A stretch of DNA of 64,000 bases from Sanghuangporus weigelae (Eukaryota > Basidiomycota > Agaricomycetes > Hymenochaetales > Hymenochaetaceae), in contig CP137319.1 of assembly GCA_033182465.1 (NCBI GenBank), positions 1,612,001 through 1,676,000 of the forward strand. The letters are read 5' to 3'. The notes under the pieces were generated by a model, which saw nothing but the letters and a program-made list of their open reading frames with translations, did no database searches and was not told the DNA's origin. Shown piece by piece: positions 1 through 11,632 of this stretch; positions within the stretch are counted from its first letter, which is position 1, and every line of letters begins with the position of its first letter. Position numbers and translations under genes: made by a program.

Positions 1-1639
<1,639 letters not shown>

Positions 1640-2011
1640 CATACCTATACCAATCGCTTCTTTTACATTCCTTCCTGGGTCTATTTTTTGCCTCTACGTG
1701 TCCACAATCGTCTGTCGTATGGATATGCACTTTTTCTTTATTTCCCCCCTAATATCAGTCCTTTGTGCGCAAACAGTTCCTTGGCCAATAAGTCTGTATG
1801 TTTCATTTGTTAAAGAATTGACCAAGTCTCCGTTCGCATCGAATTCGTGGTGTGAGGAGAATCCACAGCTCAACATAATGCAAGGAAGGGTACTCGACAT
1901 GACATGACAGTGCAAGATTGGTATAGAAACTACATGCACAGTGTAAATGATCGATTAACCTATCGGCTGGAATATAAAGACTGTCTGTGGAGCAGAGTGC
2001 TCCAAGTATTC

Positions 2012-3724
2012 CTATTCATCTTCGTTCTTGTCCACCGCACGGATGAGACTTCTTAGCCGGAGTAATTCGTTGGAGATTTGTCTAATAAACAAAATCAGAT
2101 AAATCATGCGTTGACTTCCACAGTGCGACCACTTACTGTGCAGTCTTTGCGGCAGATGAAGAATCTTGCTCTGAACGCTGGAGACTGCCGCGCAATTCGT
2201 CCAACTGCAATCTAAAGATGTCTTCGAACTCTCCCTGCAATCTTCGTTCCTCGGTAAGGATCTGTTGTGCTGACGAAAACGCTTCGCGTTCCTTTTCGGA
2301 CTGCTCTAGGAGCTTCCTGTACTTTCTCCCAACATCTTCTGCCTCTTTTCGCAACCTTGTCTCTCTTTCCCACATTTCTTTCTTTAATCGATCCATATCA
2401 CGCTTCCAACCTTCTGAGAGATGTGTGATGGAGTCGCGAAGTGTGACATATTCACGTTCACATTTCTGTGAAATGGCTGTGGAATGGTGCACTTGGGCTT
2501 CCATCTCTCGAAGTGCCCGCTTTGAAGTGCTAGTCTCACTCTTCAGTTGAGTCTTCAACGCGGCGGACTCAGTTTCTGCCTTGCGCGCACGGTCTAATAC
2601 CTACCGGAAAAGTAATGAAAGCTATTGGAAAGAAGCGATGGCGAATTAGCACTTGCCTCCTGTAACAACCGCTCTTTCCTTGCCACGACATTATTAAGTC
2701 CCTCGTTCTCTAGTCGCAATCGCTCTCTGCCATCTTTCAGATCCTCAATCTGCCGGGTAAGCTGAGCAACCGTACGCTGGCTGAGCCTTAGTTGTGCCTT
2801 TGTGTTCTCAAGCGCGTTCTTCGCATTGATTACTCCAGCCTGCAAGTCTGCCAGTACTTTAGTTGTGTTTCCTCCGCTTGATCCGAAAGACATGCGCTTC
2901 CCAGGAGAAGGGGGGAGATTAAGCGAAGTAGTCGAGGTCGTAATTGTATCCGACATCTGAATAGAGTTAATCGAGGTGCCAACATTGAAAGCTTGCTGGT
3001 GTCGTAGGGATTGCCCGTCTTCGGCCAGAGTTCGAGCATGGCCTTTAGTTCAAGTGAGCATTTCAAATTGGATCGCAGCAAGACGAGTTTCATTTACCGA
3101 CAGAGGCGACTGGGATACCTTGAATCATGCTGTCAACAGTGATTCGAATAAAGCAAGGACCAATGTAGGATGTAAGGGTACGTACGACTCAATGAGCGAG
3201 TAGGACTAGCAGAACGTTTGAAATGGTCCGGACTCAGCGTGTTCGCCGTGAAATCCGTCGGGACACCTTCACGAATAGCACTTCTCTCCTGTTTGGGCAG
3301 GGGCAGCAGAGAATCGGGCCCCGCCATACTTTGCAAAATTTCGAAGCTCGAGGACCGCCGTTGTAATTTTAAAGCAGAAGGCGACGAATAGTTTGAGCAT
3401 TGAGGGGAAGGCAGGTCTGTGGATGATATTGGAGGTGAACTCCGTTTGCTATGATTCACAGACACAGGATAGGATGACCGATGTAGGATATTCTCTAAGG
3501 ATTGCAATTGTGCCTGTTGGTGTCTGATGGTATGTTTCAAAGACGATATATGGCTACGAATCGAGACTGTAGGTCGATGAACCATCAGTTTATAGATGCT
3601 ATGGGATATAGTCAGCGTACACACCTGGATCCTCCAGACTTAGAGACGGGCTAGCTGCACGGACGGAAGCTCTGGATGACGGTCTCGACTGCGGACGCGA
3701 CACATATTGAATCGAATCGGACAT
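2012..3724 (-). CDS. Coiled-coil protein, possibly She3-like (SWI5-dependent HO expression protein 3-type)
   Basis: Six exons read on the minus strand: 3724-3625, 3566-3186, 3118-3098 (a 21-nt microexon), 3042-2657, 2600-2137, 2081-2012. They join in frame to 473 codons plus stop. The intron 2656-2601 starts GC (AG|GCAAGT) and ends TAG; the others are GT-AG. The N-terminus (MSDSIQYVSRPQSRPSSRAS) is Ser/Arg-rich. Next come a short helix SIRSHISSLKHTIRHQQ, a Ser/Pro-rich linker, and from about residue 200 a long heptad-type coiled coil (ENTKAQLRLSQRTVAQLTRQ, RLRLENEGLNNVVARKERLL). The last exon adds QISNELLRLRSLIRA. The general plan matches a conserved basidiomycete protein usually annotated as She3-like (mRNA/myosin adaptor in yeast). 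That name is from memory and rests on weak homology. The gene is convergent with the kinase and tandem with the nucleoporin gene. Confidence 0.72.
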
Positions 3725-3929
3725 GAGAGGGATCCCAAACGAATCCTACCAGGAGCACCAGTACCGGTCGCGTTCACCAGTACCGGTCGCGTTGAACCAC
3801 CGATACTGCACGCGACGGCACGCTCGCCAAAATCAGCTTACGTACACAAAAACATCTGTTGTAAATAAAACATCTCTAAAACTCATGGAACTACATATAC
3901 ATGATCATACGGAGCACCCGAGATGCAAG

Positions 3930-5292
3930 CTACCATCCAAAGATAAGATCGGAGACTTGTCCAAACATCCCTCTTGCCTTGACTGGTGATCCGTCAGCCC
4001 CGGTAGGCACCTGAAAGGGACTCTCCTTTCTGTTTAGCCCAGGTGCGGCTTTTCGAAAAGCCGAGGACGATGGTACCAGCTTGATCGGTGTTCCCACTGA
4101 ACGCGTGGTGGTTTGCTGAGGGACTTCTACTTGAGAATTTTGATCATATATCATGTCCGTACGCTCCTGAGTTGAGGACACAGGGGTTTCTGCTCCTAGA
4201 CCGGGCGAAGACAATGACGAAATTCTAGCCCCCGCACCCAAAATTTGTTCCGCAGCTACAGGATCCTGAAACAAGAATTGGAGCCAAATCATTCGTGAAG
4301 CTTTCCGACACGCACCAACCACTTCACCCCGATCATCCATCTTCCACCTTCTCCGCTGAGGATCTCACCGTTCCACTTGCAGGCTCTGGCAGCCTCCCAA
4401 GGTAGTTTGTAGCCTATTTTGAATGCATTCTCAACATCGCCATGTCGATCCGGTTCGGTGCTTCCTCCTTCCGCAATACCTTGGAAATGGGCGACGGTGG
4501 TCGAGTATTTCGTCGGCGGATACCCGAACACAACGACAAAAAGAGTCTGATACTGTACTGTGGGAGGTGAATTCGGTCTGTTGTTGGTCTTGCTGGTGGA
4601 TACAGGATGCCTTGTCGACTAAAATGTGCTGGCTTCAACACATGTCACGATCAATACGCAGCATAAATACCTGTCTTTGTTGGTGAATTTCAGTCACCAG
4701 GTCGACAACAGAGGAGGTTGGAGGTCCGTCTCCATCAGAAGTTTCTCTGTGACGATGCCTGAATGATCCAACCAGAAGTTAGTGACGCTAAAAACACCAC
4801 ACGAGGCATGTTTATACTTCGAGGATGTCGTTTCAAACATCGAGTCAGAGCCGAAGTCGGAGGGAACGTTACGCAAATATGTTGAGCTCGTCTTTGCTCG
4901 CGTTGGTATAAGCAGAGGCTCCTCGTGACGCTGACCGGCCACAGGCAACACCTATAAAGCAAGGATACACAGGTGTGATCTTCAAAGGACATGGCCACTC
5001 ACCTGACTCTGGGCGAGAGACTGCCAAAGAGAGCGGGAAGGGAGACAGGGTAGTCAGAAATCGGGCCCAGCCAATATACATTGTCTCATACTAAAAGATA
5101 TCCAGGTTGGTATTGTGGCCTTGATTGGGCAAGAGCGTCGTTGAGCCCCTGTCCAGGAGCCACGCTGAATCCGCTGGACATATTATTGCTAGTATTCTGA
5201 CCATATGCATGAACAGATGCAGAAGGATGGCCGTGCAAGTGCGGGGAACCCAAGGAAGTCCGTTGTCTGTCCTGAGAAATGCTCGACGCCAT
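3930..5292 (-). CDS. Nucleoporin Nup53/Nup35 (MPPN/RRM-domain nuclear pore protein)
   Basis: Structural nucleoporin of the inner ring of the nuclear pore, linking the Nup93/Nup155 scaffold to the pore membrane. Exons on minus: 5292-5092, 5020-5003 (18 nt, six residues SLAQSQ), 4951-4818, 4758-4671, 4618-4316, 4265-3930; 359 codons plus stop, all GT-AG. The RRM-like MPPN domain (about residues 165-245) reads VVVFGYPPTKYSTTV, then HGDVENAFKIGYKLPWEAARA and GGRWMIGVKW. The extreme C-terminus GMFGQVSDLIFGW is the amphipathic membrane-binding helix typical of this family. The N-terminal part is low-complexity with a PPTSSV segment. The start is chosen at ATG 5292; an in-frame ATG at 5346 would add 18 hydrophobic residues and is less likely. 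Confidence 0.88.
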
Positions 5293-5346
5293 AAGGTTAA
5301 GATACATCATCATGAACGCAGTCGCAGTCAGTACTTGCAACGACAT

Positions 5347-5908
5347 CACATGACCGTAACATTTCGTGACATATCACATGATCTACAGTCATTAACTGAT
5401 CCCTTTAAACAGTACGTACAGTACTTCCTTTAAACACCTTACATTTTCTCACTCAATTCTTCATCCCTTACCACAGGAAAAATGCTGCTGCAGATGCAAA
5501 TGTATATCAGAACTGAGATTCAAATTTTAAAGTAAATCAGGCAAGTTGTTGCATCAGAAAAAATTAGACACTGGTCAAATTATATGAAACTAGTAAACCT
5601 CACGCTGATCAAATTGGTCCTGTGCATTTTTCTGTCAACCAATGTGGATTCTAAGCTTATAAGCTAATATCACTCTATTATAAGCATCTTATTCTATAGT
5701 TTCATGGAGGAATATGCTTTCAGTAAATTAATGTAAGCCAAACAAGCCAAAAATGTGACAGATGCACAAGCAGTTTTATTATATAATGTGATTGAAGTTG
5801 GTAAATTAGCGCGAATTAGCCAATATTAGATGTTTTGTAATGTCACTTGGTGTAAAAGAGCCATTTATGTGACAATCATCTATGTTTTTTTCTGTTGGTC
5901 TAAACCTA
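5347..5908. other. AT-rich intergenic stretch with no gene recognised
   Basis: Between the nucleoporin start and the Tc1-like element the sequence is AT-rich with frequent stops in all frames. It holds the presumed promoter region of the nucleoporin gene near 5350-5450. I see no ORF, repeat or RNA gene I can support. Confidence 0.5.
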
Positions 5909-6526
5909 CAGCTAATTGCAAAACTGTTGGCAATTTGGAAAATCACGTATATTTTTGATGCAAAGTGCATCCTGGATGAGCAAAAAAAAACAAAATAGCG
6001 AATACCTCAGTCAATACAGCACATAAAAATCTGATATAACCATGTAAAAAACCTGCTCGAAAATGCGCTCCAGTACATATAAAGATGTCTGGATTTTGTT
6101 GAGTATATACTTCGCTACTAAAAAGACAGCATCATAATGCTAAATCCTCGTCATGCTCTCCATTCAGTGTAAAAATCGTAGCTTGCCCAACATCATCCAG
6201 AAAAATCTGATTCAAGTTTGATAAATCAGGCCAGCCCAGTGGGCACCTGTACGCAACTCCTCGAGGCTCCCTGACATGATTGTGGTAGTGAAACTGGGTG
6301 GTTTGTTGTCACTCCTGCTCACAGAACTCTCCCCTACTTCATTGCATCTGTCATAACTCACGCATTCGGACACCAAAAAATCTGATTGTTTCTGCTAAAA
6401 AGACAGCAGCATAGGCGCTTTCAGCCAAGACAGTAGCTGAGCTGACTTAGGCTTGGGTGTGGCTACATTACATGTACTATCTACCAATCAGACTTAAAAC
6501 CACCTTGGTGACCATCCTCTGCTGAA

Positions 6527-9456
6527 ATGTCACCCAAAATCATATCTGGGCGAGGGCGAACAAGGTCGGCTCAGCCATCATGCACTCCTGCTGCAACCAA
6601 ACTGAGTGTGCCCGCCAGGGCCACAGAAACATCTCTCAGAGAAACACAAGTGTACGCACATGATGGTAGTCTTTTGTACGCAGCATCTCCCTGCACAGCA
6701 GCTCTCATCACTTGTCCACAGTTCCCTTCTCACCCTCACCAATCCCTCATCACCTACAGGCATGAGGGAGCCCCCAGTTGTTAGGGACAGACCATCACGA
6801 GAGACGAGGCACCACAGCAAAGAGATAGAACACGGCGACGCATGTGAGGATGAAGGGTTAACTCACGTGTCGAGTCATCACTGATCTCGAGCCATCACCA
6901 TCCATCTTCACAGCCACCATCTCTACAGCTTATGTTGAGCATTCGTTCATGCAACCTCGGCGATGCGGCAGAAGGCTGTCCAACAATTTACGGGAATGCA
7001 TCATCACTATGAACAAGAAACTCAGCGCCTCTCAGATCGCAGCCTTGACCAACATATCCAAGACAATAGTTTTCTGGATAATACGAGAGTTCAAGTGCAA
7101 CAGGACTGTTGCTGCACATGAACTTGGTTTTCGTGGAAGGCCTCGAGTGCTTAATTATATATATCCACATCGAGGTATGCACATGTTGAAACCTGTCCTG
7201 GTAGCTGTTGGTTCACACCACATAGTTCCTTTTCGGGTCACTAAGTAATCTCAATGACTGTTACATCAACGAGTTGAGGCTACTGCTCCAGGAAAGATGG
7301 GAGAAGGAGGTCTTGGATGTGACTATATGCAGGTCCTTGCTGTGCTGTATGATCAATAGGATGGGTGGACAATCGGACTAGGTCTGTAGGTGCGATCCTA
7401 GCAGGCTAGGGCATTCGATCCTATAGGGAGCGAGTGAGAACGAATTGGGGAAACCAAACAAAGAAGGGTGATCTGGAAGACTCCCCTGAGATAGACCGAG
7501 ACTCCGGCCTACTCTGTGGGAACCAAGGATAGTCAGAATACCTCCAGCTGGAACAGTCGGTGTGAACTATCTAAAAAGGGAAGAAAAGGGGGAGCGAATA
7601 CACGTAAGCAAGATGTGATACTCAATGGTCGTCTAGGGAGACCAATCCAGACGTGCTGCGGTGAACCAAGTGAATACTTCGGCGACTTGATCACCTCGGA
7701 GATGAGTTGACAAAGAAAGAAGACAAGCTGAGAGTATCCAAGTCACCCCCGGGACATCCGGACTAGTCTAGGCAAGGAAGACGAGACACCCAAGGCAGGT
7801 ACTACGGCTTTCTATGACTGACAGAGTCAGTTGGGACGATCTGAGAGGCTTCGGAACAGAAGATGTGTGCGCTGAACAGATCTCTGGTATTCACTATCTG
7901 AAAACTACGACATCTGGGCGGGTTTTATAGACTATGGGGGTCCAAAACATGTACAAAACGACTGATCTGGGACTGGGGTAGGATCGTGACAAGACGTGAG
8001 GTGAAACGTAATAAAACCACAACAAGGAGCGTGAAACCGACAAGACAGAAGTCTAGTGGACTACAGGAAACTGTGAAACAGGATGAAATCATAGCAAGAA
8101 GTGTGAAACTGATGCGATAAGGGTCAGACGGACTGCAAGGAACTGTGAAACAACATGAAAACTGTCCAGGAAGGGTCCTCCGAACTGCGCAACCAAGTCG
8201 GTGAACAAACCGGACAGAGAGATTGAATGGATGTACCAATCGGCGAACTCCGATCGGAAGTCCGAACCTCGGAGGCCACTTCGGCAAAGTCTGAACAATG
8301 GAGCGCACCTCGTGGAACGTCTAGAATGAAGGTACGCGACCGTTGGGTACCTCGAAACAGGTCAGAATGGTCCCTGGCAGTGTGAAATGCTGATAAAAAG
8401 GCCTAGAGTCCCTTCAGGAGTCTGGGTCCAGGCTTCAGAGTGCCAATATCCGCTTGGATGACTGAGGCGGAGGTCGGTGAGTGGTAGTGTGACAAAGTAT
8501 GGACAACGAAATATGGCGCAGTATTAGCGAGTCTTCGGGGTCTCGGAATGTGACATATGTGCAATGGAAGGTGAAATGGGGTGAGCCAAGATATGTACGA
8601 AGTCTCGGGCGTGTCCTAAGGTATGGCGGAGCGCTCGGAAGGATCGAATCGAGACGTATACACCCTTTGTGACTGTTGGAGTCACTCGGACAGCTGATAC
8701 ACCAGTGTGTTGGACACTGGTGAAGTATGTACAATACTCGACCGCTGAGGCCCAGAATAGCAGTGTGCGCTATAGTGCGCTAGTTTCACACTTAAGAAGG
8801 TGGCTGTCTCTGTCGCTTTGCTTCCCTACGCAGTCCACGCGAACTGAAATTGTCGTTGTCTAGTTATCAAAAAGGGCTCTCGAGCAGAATGAGACTCTGT
8901 GTGCACAGTACATTGCACACCTCACCTCTCAGTACACAGCAGAACAGCTGGTGTTTGTTGATGAGAGTGCTTGCGATCAGCAGGCTTTTCTTCGCAACAC
9001 TGCTTGGGCCCTTGAGGGTCGCTGTGCGTGTCACAAGCAGTTTTTCAATAGGGGGAAATGGTGATTCTGCCTCTTGTAGCGTGTCGCAAGCTTCTGATTC
9101 ACTCCATTAGCTTCTCCATCTTGCCAGTTATCAGCCTTGATGGGACAATCGACTGCACTATTGTACAGGGTGCATTCAATACCAAATTGTTCGTGGAATT
9201 CATTGCCGGCCTGTTGGACAAAATGCATCCCTTTTCTGGCACCCAATCAGTCATCGTGATGGACAACTGCCCAATACACAAGGCTCCCGAGATCCGGGAG
9301 CTCATCGAATCTCGGTCTGTCTCATTAGCAATGCAAGTTGCAGCTTGTACTGACCCCTTTGCTTAGGGGTGTCAGGCTTGAATTTCTTCCTCCTTACTCA
9401 CCAGACTACAATCCTATTGAACTTGCATTCTCCGTAATCAAGTCCAGGCTTTGGAG
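6527..9456 (+). pseudogene. Tc1/mariner-like transposase (DDE), copy A, interrupted and truncated
   Basis: A cut-and-paste transposase in several exons. The first candidate exon starts MSPKIISGRGRTRSAQPS at 6527. A helix-turn-helix DNA-binding segment lies at about 6949-7140 (LSASQIAALTNIS...). The catalytic core follows in later exons: first Asp in VFVDESACD (codon 8960-8962), second Asp in VIVMDNCPIHK (9262-9264), and the Glu of YSPDYNPIELAF (9419-9421). Introns are implied around 9052-9110 and 9315-9367, where frames change at GT...AG pairs. The gene is broken by the insert at 7346-8774. It lacks the final ~45 codons seen in copy B and should be inactive. Confidence 0.78.
7346..8774. repeat. 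Solo-LTR-like element 'D', copy D1 (1,429 bp)
   Basis: Starts TGTATGATCAAT and ends GTGTGCGCTATA, flanked by direct repeats GTGC (7342-7345 and 8775-8778). Removing it restores the Tc1-like sequence as seen in copy B. A second copy (D2) lies at 24548-25994 with mostly transition differences. The TG...(C/T)A ends and short target duplication suggest a solo LTR of an unrecognised retrotransposon. No PBS, PPT or pol sequence is present. Two diverged tandem units of about 72 bp lie at roughly 8022-8165. ORFs inside are short and not conserved. Confidence 0.7.
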
Positions 9457-9707
9457 AATCTGACGCATTTATTTTATTTCTTCTTGCAGGCAGGGAACCA
9501 TGCCTAGTTCCATAAAGTACTCAATATTTGTCGTCATCTTTGTCATGAGAACATACCGCTTTGCCCGAACAACTAATGAAGATGCTGGCCGAAAGCTGAT
9601 TTTGACGAAGTCGACACTGAGCACATTTGGAATCACTTTTGGCCTTAAATGCTGGTGCGTTGACCATCATAGTAGTATGGCAATCTGACAATTTGATAGC
9701 CATTGCA
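9457..9707 (+). pseudogene. 5' fragment of a degenerate gene related to the AT-hook gene at 27.5-29.7 kb
   Basis: This stretch and the segment after the gypsy-1 element (22019-22490) are two halves of one gene. Nucleotides 9655-9707 align with the minus strand near 29170-29120 (shared GCGT.GACCAT.ATAG). Across the insertion point the joined reading SDNLIAIA / FDVQPDNG aligns without gaps to SNDLIDYADNSDQEY in the other copy. Both read on to D-S-V-SYM. The first exon with the AT-hook is not seen here, and frames conflict upstream, so I call it broken. Function unknown. Confidence 0.55.
9703..9707 (+). repeat. Target-site duplication TTGCA (left) of gypsy-1
   Basis: TTGCA directly precedes the 5' LTR and recurs at 22019-22023 directly after the 3' LTR, the 5-bp duplication expected of Ty3/gypsy integration. 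Confidence 0.93.
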
Positions 9708-10057
9708 TGAAAGGATCCGCTCAAAAACTCGCATCAGGATCGACACGATCAACAGATCTACACGATCAGCTTTCCAAACGCGACCGGTAACCAAGCCAGC
9801 TATCAAAGGCCCAAGCAATCGAGCGGCCTAGGCAACAGTAACCCGTTACCACCCGAGCGCTAGAAGCACCGAAGCGGATACGTAATCCCGTTAACAGCTA
9901 ACACCGCCGACCGCCTATTACCGCGGACTACCACTCTAACGCCGCCGACCAAGCAACCAGAGCGACCTCGATCAAAAGAAGCGATCAAACTTCTTAGAAG
10001 TCCAGAAGCACAACTACTAAAGCCTAAACGCTAAAAGGCTAAAGGCTAATAAGGTTT

Positions 10058-10699
10058 ATGGAGACCTCACTGGCATTTCAGCACTGTCAAGTCTGTGCAC
10101 GAGTTTACATGGTCCTTTATGAAGTATACTACTTAGTATGCACGGCAACGGTTGGTACGCGTGACTGTCACATCGAAACCGAGCGACACCTTCAGGATAC
10201 AATGCATTCCAATCCACCAAGCCCAATAGTACCCAAGAAACGAGAGGAACTCACGATCACAACTCGGACCCCTCGAACTGCGAACCCGATAACTTGGAGA
10301 ATGATTGGATGGTATAGACCGGAGTTGCACACACCATGTCCAGCATCTACGATACAGGCAAACCTTTATTTACCGAGAGATGCGAACCTGGAAACCAAGC
10401 AATTACAACTCCTTATACAACGAAGGATATGGCGCTACATTCGAGATATACGATACGAAGGCAAAGCATGGCTAGTCACCAGAACCCAGCAGAACCCACC
10501 AGCAGAGCTTATGCAGTTCATGATATGCCTTGGACCATACTCTACACCGACCCGACACCTTAACACTGACGTGCGAGTTATGCTTACCCTCGCTGGACCT
10601 CGAGATGAATTCCGAAGAATCACATACCGAGCAGCCTACATCGCTCCAAGAGCAAAGATGCCACTCAATGACGGCAATGACATCGTTATGGAGTACTGA
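10058..10699 (+). CDS. U3-encoded ORF of gypsy-1, 213 aa, function unknown (5' LTR copy)
   Basis: ATG 10058 to TGA 10699. The product starts METSLAFQHCQ. It has a Cys/Tyr-rich N-terminal third with a short hydrophobic run (VYMVLYEVYYLVC), then a basic region (LLIQRRIWRYIRDIRYEGK). No family recognised. Identical in the 3' LTR (20847-21488). In the older solo LTR (minus, 51657-51001) the frame is retained but has two CGA-to-TGA stops. In genomic RNA the translated copy would be the 3' one, beyond pol. The length and protein-like composition argue for real coding, but expression is unproven. Confidence 0.5.
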   Translation: METSLAFQHCQVCARVYMVLYEVYYLVCTATVGTRDCHIETERHLQDTMHSNPPSPIVPKKREELTITTRTPRTANPITWRMIGWYRPELHTPCPASTIQANLYLPRDANLETKQLQLLIQRRIWRYIRDIRYEGKAWLVTRTQQNPPAELMQFMICLGPYSTPTRHLNTDVRVMLTLAGPRDEFRRITYRAAYIAPRAKMPLNDGNDIVMEY

Positions 10700-10796
10700 C
10701 AGTAGAGCATTCCATATCGAAGCACCACCTCTATTGTCTCAGTCAGCAACTCCAAAGAATTCTGTCATAGTGGAGACGACCTTACAAAGATTGGAG

Positions 10797-10882
10797 CAAA
10801 GTGGAGCGAAGCGCAGCAGGATGACAAAGGAACAGATGTAATGGTGGAGAAAGGTGGAGAAAAGTGGAGTAAAGTGGAGACA
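10797..10882 (+). promoter_or_regulatory. Purine-rich GTGGAG(A/T)AA repeat array in U3
   Basis: Repeated GTGGAG motifs (10799-10805, then four in tandem in 10844-10881) about 80-160 bp upstream of the predicted RNA start. Their position suggests upstream activator sites; no factor can be named from sequence alone. Confidence 0.4.
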
Positions 10883-10923
10883 GGATGAGTAAGAAATAGG
10901 ACGGAAAATGGAATATCTGGGAG

Positions 10924-10932
10924 CATAAATAG
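10924..10932 (+). promoter_or_regulatory. TATA-like box of gypsy-1 (CATAAATAG)
   Basis: CATAAATAG lies 35 bp upstream of 10959, the 5' end predicted independently from the PBS complement. The same sequence is at 21713-21721 in the 3' LTR. Confidence 0.6.
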
Positions 10933-10958
10933 TTGTAGGATTAGGCCCTCATTTCCCC

Positions 10959-10970
10959 ATCTTTCGATCC
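10959..10970 (+). promoter_or_regulatory. Predicted RNA 5' end / self-primer of gypsy-1
   Basis: ATCTTTCGATCC is the exact reverse complement of GGATCGAAAGAT at 11232-11243, two bases after the LTR. In Tf1-type elements the first ~11 nt of the RNA fold back onto the PBS and are cleaved to prime minus-strand synthesis. The geometry here matches and marks the likely transcription start. Confidence 0.7.
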
Positions 10971-11231
10971 TCTTAACACACTGGTGTAAAGCTTGCCCTA
11001 CAGCGAGCTATTACTGTGTGCTTTGTACTATCACGCCTCTTGGAAATCCCAATCTGCTTTACTATTACCTCGTATCTGAAAGCATCCATAACTCGGACAG
11101 TGACTAAGAAGGCTAGTAAGGGACCGCGTGGTACAGCCAGACGTGGGTAGATAAGATCACCTCTGCACAACACACCGCTGCTTAGGCAAAAGGATTGAAC
11201 CGGTGTAACCCCGGGCCTACTCCCTAACATT

Positions 11232-11243
11232 GGATCGAAAGAT
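11232..11243 (+). other. Primer-binding site of gypsy-1 (self-priming type)
   Basis: GGATCGAAAGAT begins 2 nt after the 5' LTR. It pairs over 12 nt with LTR position 10959-10970. No match to a tRNA 3' end (TGG...) was recognised at this position. Confidence 0.7.
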
Positions 11244-11290
11244 CACTCGCTAGTGTTACCACCACCTCTCACGGGCAAGGTTCTTGGCTA

Positions 11291-11632
11291 GTGTTTTATC
11301 GAGGCGAGGACCGTCGACCTCAAGTCCCTATCGACGCCACTAGTTTCGAGACTAGTACCCATATCGAATCCTCAGGACAAGTGCACATCCTGGAGAACGA
11401 CAAACCCGATTCACTTAAATCACATATCTACTATCATAACCCCTACAACGACGAAGTGTACCTAATAGCAAAGGCATCTGGTAGCCCTGCAGTTGGGAGC
11501 ACGCAAACAACAACCACGAAAGTAGCAGCAGTCCCTTCCACTATTGCTACATTCGACGAGAAAGGAACTACTTGGTTAACAGCACCAAGGAACAATAACC
11601 CTGAAGCATCAGGCGAGAAACGAAGTTCATGA
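11291..11632 (+). other. ATG-less open frame upstream of the coiled-coil ORF (113 codons)
   Basis: An open frame from a GTG at 11291 to TGA 11632, with no in-frame ATG. Its stop overlaps the next start as ATGA (11629-11632). The composition is Ser/Thr-rich and no family is recognised. Since no AUG occurs anywhere between the predicted RNA start and 11629, this frame may simply be leader. Otherwise it would need non-AUG initiation or splicing. Confidence 0.3.

Larger units (their letters stand above)
5909..9456 (+). mobile_element. Tc1/mariner-like DNA transposon, copy A (3' truncated, split by a solo-LTR-like insert)
   Basis: The left end is defined by comparison with the inverted copy B (29828-32048). 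Homology starts at TA followed by CAGCTAATTGCAAAA, then GTTGGCAATTTGGAAAATCA, so 5907-5908 is the probable TA target site. About 600 nt of noncoding leader precede the transposase gene. The element is interrupted at 7346-8774 by a TG...TA insert with 4-bp flanking repeats (GTGC). The right end is missing: homology with copy B stops at about 9456, within the last transposase exon, and no matching terminal repeat is seen downstream. Confidence 0.8.
9708..11229 (+). repeat. Gypsy-1 5' LTR
   Basis: 1,522 bp, TGAAAGGATCC...CCCTAACA. U3 is predicted as 9708-10958 and R/U5 as 10959-11229, based on the self-priming complement and a TATA-like box. It carries a 213-codon ORF and a purine-rich repeat array in U3. 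The long U3 is unusual for a fungal Ty3/gypsy element. Confidence 0.95.

Noticed and set aside
7346-8774. Element D as a MITE or DNA transposon
   Set aside because: Its ends share only TGTA/TACA, without longer inverted repeats. The 4-bp duplications and TG...CA ends fit an LTR better, though this is not proven.
11232-11250. tRNA-type PBS for gypsy-1
   Set aside because: It does not begin with TGG plus a recognisable tRNA 3' end. The 12-nt complement to the LTR explains it better.
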